In this document: positions 42,674 through 46,487 of the stretch, one piece after another
How positions within the stretch are numbered: position 1 is the stretch's first letter
How the letters are laid out: the number at the start of each line of letters is the position of its first letter
NCBI RefSeq assembly: GCF_001275675.1
Contig: NZ_LITM01000005.1
Location: 1 to 46,487, forward strand
Direction: 5' to 3'
From: Lysinibacillus sp. FJAT-14745
GTDB lineage: Bacteria > Bacillota > Bacilli > Bacillales_A > Planococcaceae
Length of the DNA: 46,487 nt
Translations under genes and position numbers: made by a program
Notes under the pieces: model-generated
Database searches by the model: none
Told to the model about the DNA's origin: nothing
Seen by the model: the letters and a program-made list of their open reading frames with translations, nothing else

Positions 42674-43858
42674 TCAAGGGCGCTTGACAACTGTTGCCAC
42701 ACCTTGCCCACCACCGATACATAGTGTTGCGAGACCTGTTTTTGCATCACGCTTTTCCATCTCATGTAAAAGCGTTACTAAAATACGTGCTCCACTTGCA
42801 CCAATTGGGTGGCCAAGGGCAATTGCGCCCCCGTTCACATTTAGTTTATCATGATTAAAGCCTAGTTCGCGATCTACAGCGATAGATTGAGCTGCAAAAG
42901 CTTCATTTGCTTCAATTAAATCTATATTATCTAACGTCACATCAGCCTTTGCCAATGCTTTCTTTACGGCCGTTACTGGGCCAGTTCCCATAATAGCTGG
43001 GTCAACACCCGCGCTTGCGTTCGCTGTAATTAATGCCATTGGTCGAATGCCTAACTCGTCCGCTTTTTCTTTCGACATGACAACGACAGCCGCTGCACCA
43101 TCGTTAATGCCTGATGCGTTTGCTGCTGTTACGGAGCCATCCTTTTTAAAGGCAGGACGTAGTTTTGATAGAGATTCCGCTGTAACGCCTTGACGCGGGA
43201 ATTCATCTTTATCAAAAACAATAGGATCGCCCTTACGTTGAGGAATTTCCACCGCTACGATTTCATCGCTAAACTTCCCTGCTGCCATTGCCGCTTCTGC
43301 ACGCTGTTGTGAACGTGCTGCAAAGGCATCTTGCTCCTCTCGAGAAATCTCATAGACATCACATAAATTTTCAGCTGTAACGCCCATATGATAGTCATTG
43401 AAGGCACACCATAGTCCGTCATGAATCATCGTATCGACTACTTTTTGATCCCCCATGCGGAAGCCTTCTCGTGCATTTTTTAAGACATACGGTGCTTGGC
43501 TCATATTTTCAAAGCCACCTGCAACGACAATATCCGCATCACCAGCTAAAATGGCTTGTGTCGCTAAGTGAACTGCTTTTAGACCTGAGCCACAAACTTT
43601 ATTAATCGTTAATGCAGATACTTCATGTGGTAAGCCTGCTGCAATTGCTGCTTGACGAGCAGGATTTTGACCAAGTCCAGCCGATAAGACATTCCCCATA
43701 ATGACCTCGTCGACTTGTTCGCCTGCTACACCAGCACGTGCTAATGCATCTTTAATAACAATACTACCTAATTTTGTCGCTGGTACATCCTTTAAAGTTC
43801 CTTGGAATGAACCAATAGCTGTTCGTACAGCACTTACTATTACTACCTCTTTCGTCAT
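42674..43858 (-). CDS. Acetyl-CoA C-acetyltransferase (thiolase)
   Basis: Condenses two acetyl-CoA to acetoacetyl-CoA, or cleaves the reverse. The 394-residue protein has the acyl-binding Cys in [13 protein letters not shown] (Cys 89), then [17 protein letters not shown] (catalytic His) and [10 protein letters not shown] (second Cys). I start at 43858 ([13 protein letters not shown]), seven bases after GGGGAG; the frame is open far upstream, but the added residues do not resemble the family. Probable roles are short-chain fatty acid, mevalonate or polyhydroxybutyrate metabolism. No partner gene is adjacent, so the pathway is open. Confidence 0.9.
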   Translation of the reverse strand: MTKEVVIVSAVRTAIGSFQGTLKDVPATKLGSIVIKDALARAGVAGEQVDEVIMGNVLSAGLGQNPARQAAIAAGLPHEVSALTINKVCGSGLKAVHLATQAILAGDADIVVAGGFENMSQAPYVLKNAREGFRMGDQKVVDTMIHDGLWCAFNDYHMGVTAENLCDVYEISREEQDAFAARSQQRAEAAMAAGKFSDEIVAVEIPQRKGDPIVFDKDEFPRQGVTAESLSKLRPAFKKDGSVTAANASGINDGAAAVVVMSKEKADELGIRPMALITANASAGVDPAIMGTGPVTAVKKALAKADVTLDNIDLIEANEAFAAQSIAVDRELGFNHDKLNVNGGAIALGHPIGASGARILVTLLHEMEKRDAKTGLATLCIGGGQGVATVVKRP

Positions 43859-44114
43859 AAACATTCTCCCCTTTTCACCGTTCAAAAATGAACACTGCAT
43901 GCATATGCTACTAGCAGATATATCTATTTTAACAAATATTTTGACGATTTTCGATAATAGAAATAATCGCAGTTTTGCCAAAGATATTGTAAAATGTTGA
44001 CGTGTTTTAAACAATCTCAGTTGGGAACATTACAAATAAGAAAAGCGCATACATACGAATGATGTCGTTTGTATGCCTAGACAACAAAAGAAACAGGACG
44101 TGGAGGTGCTAATA

Positions 44115-45086
44115 ATGAAAAAGAAAATGCTTTTATTTTCTGGTATAACGACGACGATTGCCGCAGCAGCAACTGGTCTGTTCGGCTTCGCGCTCTCCAA
44201 TAAATTAATGTACATTAAGCAAAAGGATCCTGAATTTGTTCGTGAACGTGAAACCACGGCTAAACGTTTTGACGAAGCTTGGTACAATAAAAATTTAAAA
44301 TGTGAATTAAATATTGACTCTCCTAATGACTATACGATCCGCGGCATTATGTTTCAGCCATTGGAAACAAATAATACCATCATTATTTGCCATGGCGTAA
44401 CAGAAAATAAAATCAACTCCGTCAAATATGCTCAACTTTTTGAAAGACTTGGCTACAATTCCGTTATTTTTGACCATCGTAGACATGGCGAGACAGGTGG
44501 GAAAACGACTAGCTACGGCTATTATGAAAAAAATGACCTTGACGCAGTAGTCAAAACTATCAAGGCAATGATTGGTGAAGACGCCATTCTTGGTATTCAT
44601 GGTGAATCGATGGGAGCCGCAACAATGTTACTATATGCAGGAACTGTAGAGGATGGTGCGGATTTCTATATTTCTGATTGTGCGTTCTCTGATTTCTCAA
44701 TGCTGCTGAAACAAATTGCGAAGACAGAATTTAAATACGGATCGATTATTCCAATTCGTTTTGCGGATTTCTTTGTCCGCTTGAGAGACGGTTATTCCTT
44801 TAAAAGTGTGACACCTTCTGAAGCTGTGACAAATATTAATAAGCCAGTGCTCTTTATCCATAGTATTCCTGACACATTTATCCCAGCTTCCATGTCACTG
44901 GATTTATACAATAAAAAAACTGGTCCTAAGAAGCTGAAGCTATTCGATAACGGTGCTCATGCACAGTCCTTTAATGAAAATATGGCTGAATATGAGGATT
45001 TAATCCATGACTTTTTAGAAAATTTCATCTACCAAAAAATTAATCGTGAATCTTCTTCGTCCAATGTTATTCCATTTCATTTTTAG
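44115..45086 (+). CDS. Alpha/beta hydrolase (YqkD-like)
   Basis: Membrane-anchored serine hydrolase of unknown substrate. Residues 5-28 form a membrane segment. The hydrolase fold follows, with the oxyanion strand IIICHGVTENK, the nucleophile elbow GIHGESMGAA (Ser about 165), the acid in HSIPDTFIP and the His in DNGAHAQSF. I start at 44115 behind GGAGGTG; length is 323. It is divergent from the thiolase gene. Synteny with the yqk cluster supports a YqkD relationship. Confidence 0.83.
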   Translation: MKKKMLLFSGITTTIAAAATGLFGFALSNKLMYIKQKDPEFVRERETTAKRFDEAWYNKNLKCELNIDSPNDYTIRGIMFQPLETNNTIIICHGVTENKINSVKYAQLFERLGYNSVIFDHRRHGETGGKTTSYGYYEKNDLDAVVKTIKAMIGEDAILGIHGESMGAATMLLYAGTVEDGADFYISDCAFSDFSMLLKQIAKTEFKYGSIIPIRFADFFVRLRDGYSFKSVTPSEAVTNINKPVLFIHSIPDTFIPASMSLDLYNKKTGPKKLKLFDNGAHAQSFNENMAEYEDLIHDFLENFIYQKINRESSSSNVIPFHF

Positions 45087-45196
45087 GACAAATGAAAACA
45101 CTAATGTGTCAATAAGTGTCATTTAAATAAAGTATGGCTCTTCCTCAAAATGATCTGTGGAAAAGCAAAGTGGCAGTAACTCTCATAGACACTATG

Positions 45197-45275
45197 AAAA
45201 ACCTTGCTATACGAACTGTCTCCTAATTGTTAGATGGTGTCTAACATTTGGGGGCAGTTCAGCACGCAAGGTTTT
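45197..45275 (-). terminator. Terminator after luxS
   Basis: Long interrupted stem: AAACCTTGC...TGAACTG pairs with CAGTTCG...AGCAAGGTTT, followed on the minus strand by TTTTTC. It lies ten bases past the luxS stop and supports luxS as the end of a transcription unit. Confidence 0.75.
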
Positions 45276-45284
45276 TAAATTATT

Positions 45285-45512
45285 TTATTCTGCAAAAACG
45301 ATATGCCATTCATCACGTTTGGCTAAAAATTCTTTGGCTAACGCTTGTGCACCTTCTAGACTATGGCTAGCTGCCCAGCCGCACTGCACTTCATTGCAGG
45401 CTGGGACTGCAGTGGCCTTTGTTACATCGGTAAATGTTTTTTCTAAAATATTTAATAAGTCTTCATAATCATTGTGATTTATTAGCGATACATAGAAGCC
45501 AGTTTGGCACCC
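45285..45512 (-). pseudogene. luxS: luxS, 3' part (exon 2 of an interrupted S-ribosylhomocysteine lyase gene)
   Basis: The minus strand encodes 75 residues from the conserved GCQTGFY to the stop at 45285-45287. LuxS features are clear: [32 protein letters not shown] (this Cys is the third metal ligand) and the C-terminal [12 protein letters not shown]. LuxS splits S-ribosylhomocysteine to homocysteine and the AI-2 precursor. About 80 N-terminal residues, with the HxxEH metal site, are missing. There is no start codon; the sequence turns abruptly into a transposon end at 45512/45513. The upstream element has a group I intron core on the same strand, so the gene may be restored by splicing rather than dead. 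The 5' exon should lie beyond the window. Confidence 0.88.
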
Positions 45513-45722
45513 GATACGAAAAACATATACATTTCTTAAAAAATGTAGACATCTCTACTGTGACACAACTTATATCTTCCGATTTTCGTATTTGTGTCTT
45601 CCTTATTCTCCGAGTCTGGTTTCGCAAAAAGCTACTGCCATTTTGTATGACTCTCCAAAGGCTTAAATTCCGCAGTATCGTTGCGTACACATCTAAGGTT
45701 TAGTTTCTAGTTAAGCCCCTTA
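45513..45722 (-). ncRNA. Candidate omega-RNA / right end of the IStron
   Basis: Region from the tnpB stop to the luxS exon. TCTAAGG (just at the stop) pairs with CCTTAGA. The loop segment GGCTTAA can pair with TTTAAGCC further on, making a pseudoknot. GAGAGTC pairs with GACTC later. tnpB-adjacent right ends encode the guide scaffold of TnpB (omega-RNA), with the guide read from flanking DNA, here luxS. No other gene explains the structure. The exact 3' boundary is inferred from where LuxS homology resumes. Confidence 0.5.
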
Positions 45723-46085
45723 GATTGAATAATTTGCTAAGTTAATGCTTGCGTTCAAATCTCTATCCAGCTTTAATCCACAAGAGCAGATAAATAGTCT
45801 GTCTTTCAGTCTCAAATCGGATTTGATTTGTCCACAACTAGAACAAGTTTTTGATGACGGAAACCATCTGTCAGCTTCCACAAATTCAATTCCATACTTT
45901 TCACATTTGTAGTGAATTTGCCGTTTGAATTCATAGAATTTTTGCCCAGCTACAGCCTTCGCCAGATGTTTATTTTTCATCAACCCTTTTACATGTAAAT
46001 GTTCCATGACAATACGAGATGGCTTGGTTTTCACAATCTCATTAGAACACTGATGTAAATGATTTGTTCGGATGTTGTTAAGTCG
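45720..46085 (-). pseudogene. tnpB: TnpB (IS607-type RNA-guided nuclease) C-terminal fragment
   Basis: The open frame begins after a stop at 46086 with RLNNIRTNHLHQ, then IVMEHLHVKGLM (RuvC-II Glu), SSKTCSSCG...CSCG (zinc finger) and DRDLNASINL (RuvC-III Asp), ending at 45720. Codons can be read through a GTG at 46034. The N-terminal half with RuvC-I (the first catalytic Asp) is deleted, so it cannot be an active nuclease. It lies directly after a tnpA fragment with no room for the missing roughly 250 residues; an internal deletion joined the two. Confidence 0.88.
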
Positions 46086-46094
46086 TTACGGATT

Positions 46095-46229
46095 TCAGTG
46101 TTTTGTTTTTGAGTAATCTCTCGTACAACTAGAAGATACATGGGTATGCATTAACTCGCCCTTTGCGTCCATTCTTCTTAGCGTTACAACATTTACACCA
46201 ACACGTTTAGCAAATTCCCCAATGGACAT
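46095..46229 (-). pseudogene. tnpA: IS607-type TnpA N-terminal fragment (MerR-like DNA-binding region)
   Basis: ATG at 46229 opens a 44-codon frame: MSIGEFAKRVGVNVVTLRRMD, then AKGELMHTHVSSSCTRDYS and a TGA at 46095. IS607 serine transposases begin in this way (SIGEFAK.IGV...TLR.WD..G.L.P....G.R.YS). The recombinase domain with its serine is missing, and the sequence passes straight into tnpB remnants. A GAGAGGTGG-type site lies upstream. The fragment could still encode a small DNA-binding peptide, but it cannot recombine DNA. Confidence 0.8.
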
Positions 46230-46319
46230 TCATTCCATGCGTACCACCTCTCTTTCACTAGGATAAAATCACATTACCCTATTTAGAGAGGTTGTTAACA
46301 TTTTTATAGTTGTATATAT

Positions 46320-46487
46320 TTTCTTGTTCACACGAAGGCGCAACCCTTCATGCAGTCTTTCTCTCACGAGTAGACCTCTTATGCTTTCACATAAGCGCAG
46401 ACTATATCTCCATCTTATCTTCTAATAAGAGCCACATTTTTCTTCCGCCATTCGCTTGCGGTTTTACTCTCCCTCAAGGAGATAGTC
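46320..46487 (-). ncRNA. Group I intron, 3' half of the catalytic core (IA-like), truncated by window edge
   Basis: Read on the minus strand from 46487: GACTAT (P7 5' strand); CTCC-TTGAG-GGAG (P7.1-like); CCGC...GCGG (P7.2-like); TCTTAT...ATAAGA (P8); GGAGATATAGTCTG, whose ATAGTC closes P7 with GACTAT; CTTATGT-GAAA-GCATAAG (P9, GAAA tetraloop); then CATGAAGG...CCTTCGTG (P9.2-like). The AGATATAGTC block is the S element of group I introns, and extra stems between P7 and P3 mark subgroup IA. P3-P6, the internal guide and the 5' splice site lie outside the window. Confidence 0.75.

Larger units (their letters stand above)
45513..46487 (-). mobile_element. IStron (group I intron plus IS607-type tnpA-tnpB remnant) inserted in luxS
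   Basis: In transcription order (minus strand, from the window edge): 3' core of a group I intron (46487-46320), a short tnpA fragment with MerR-like DNA-binding start (46229-46095), the C-terminal part of tnpB (46085-45720), a structured right end, then luxS codons. Intron first, tnpA-tnpB next, 3' splice site at the far end is the layout known for IStrons. The junction TATCGG|GTGCC contains GG, the core dinucleotide used by IS607-type serine transposases. The element runs off the window, so its 5' end and the 5' exon are unseen. Confidence 0.78.

Noticed and set aside
45157..45468. Plus-strand frame of 103 codons near the right end
   Set aside because: It is antisense to the luxS 3' exon, whose minus-strand reading gives a clear LuxS C-terminus.

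Overview
The window reads as a chromosomal segment of a low-GC, spore-forming Firmicute, most likely Lysinibacillus or a close Planococcaceae relative. This rests on protein character and on gene order that follows the Bacillus subtilis ribU / sigX-rsiX / resABCDE / rluB / dacB / scpAB / lysA / spoIIA / deoB / xerD / fur / nudF neighbourhood. No database search was possible; names come from motifs, length and synteny.

1-9850: an FMN riboswitch with a terminator and ribU (riboflavin uptake), then on the minus strand resA-resB-resC (cytochrome c maturation), resD-resE (two-component system), and sigX-rsiX (ECF sigma and anti-sigma) behind a near-perfect sigma-X promoter. 9849-17016: rluB, a repeat-filled gap, a frameshifted membrane-protein gene, dacB-like, scpB-scpA, a DUF309 gene, ribT, an unlisted 36-residue membrane peptide, and lysA. 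17264-20310: spoVAF and the spoIIAA-spoIIAB-sigF operon; spoVAA-AE, which lie between sigF and spoVAF in B. subtilis, are absent. 20500-28735: a large 21-bp minisatellite, pdp-deoB-xerD-fur, a five-TM protein, nudF, an aldo/keto reductase and a VanZ-like protein.

28774-31789 is a Tn3-family-derived element with 38-bp inverted ends and a 5-bp TTTAA duplication. It has lost its transposase and the catalytic end of its resolvase, and carries a WYL regulator and a DJ-1/PfpI protein. 32155-34001 holds a secreted repeat protein and an acetyltransferase. 34263-41905 is a seven-gene minus-strand operon: sugar ABC importer (binding protein, ATPase, permease), MtnK-like kinase, MtnA-like isomerase, DeoR regulator and class II aldolase. 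It fits import and breakdown of 5-deoxyribose or a related 5-deoxy/5-methylthio pentose. 42384-45086 holds a YqkK-like protein, a thiolase and a YqkD-like hydrolase.

The right edge is the most striking part. The 3' half of luxS (45285-45512) is joined, at a GG step in its conserved Gly-Cys-Gln-Thr-Gly codons, to a decayed IS607-type element (tnpB C-terminus, tnpA N-terminus). Upstream on the same strand the element has the 3' core of a group I intron (P7, P8, P9). This is the architecture of an IStron, a transposon that may splice itself out of luxS mRNA. The luxS 5' exon and intron 5' half lie beyond the window.

Intergenic space is crowded with repeats: two MITE-like families whose internal hairpins show compensatory changes between copies, and four arrays of 21-bp direct repeats, each just beyond a rho-independent terminator.
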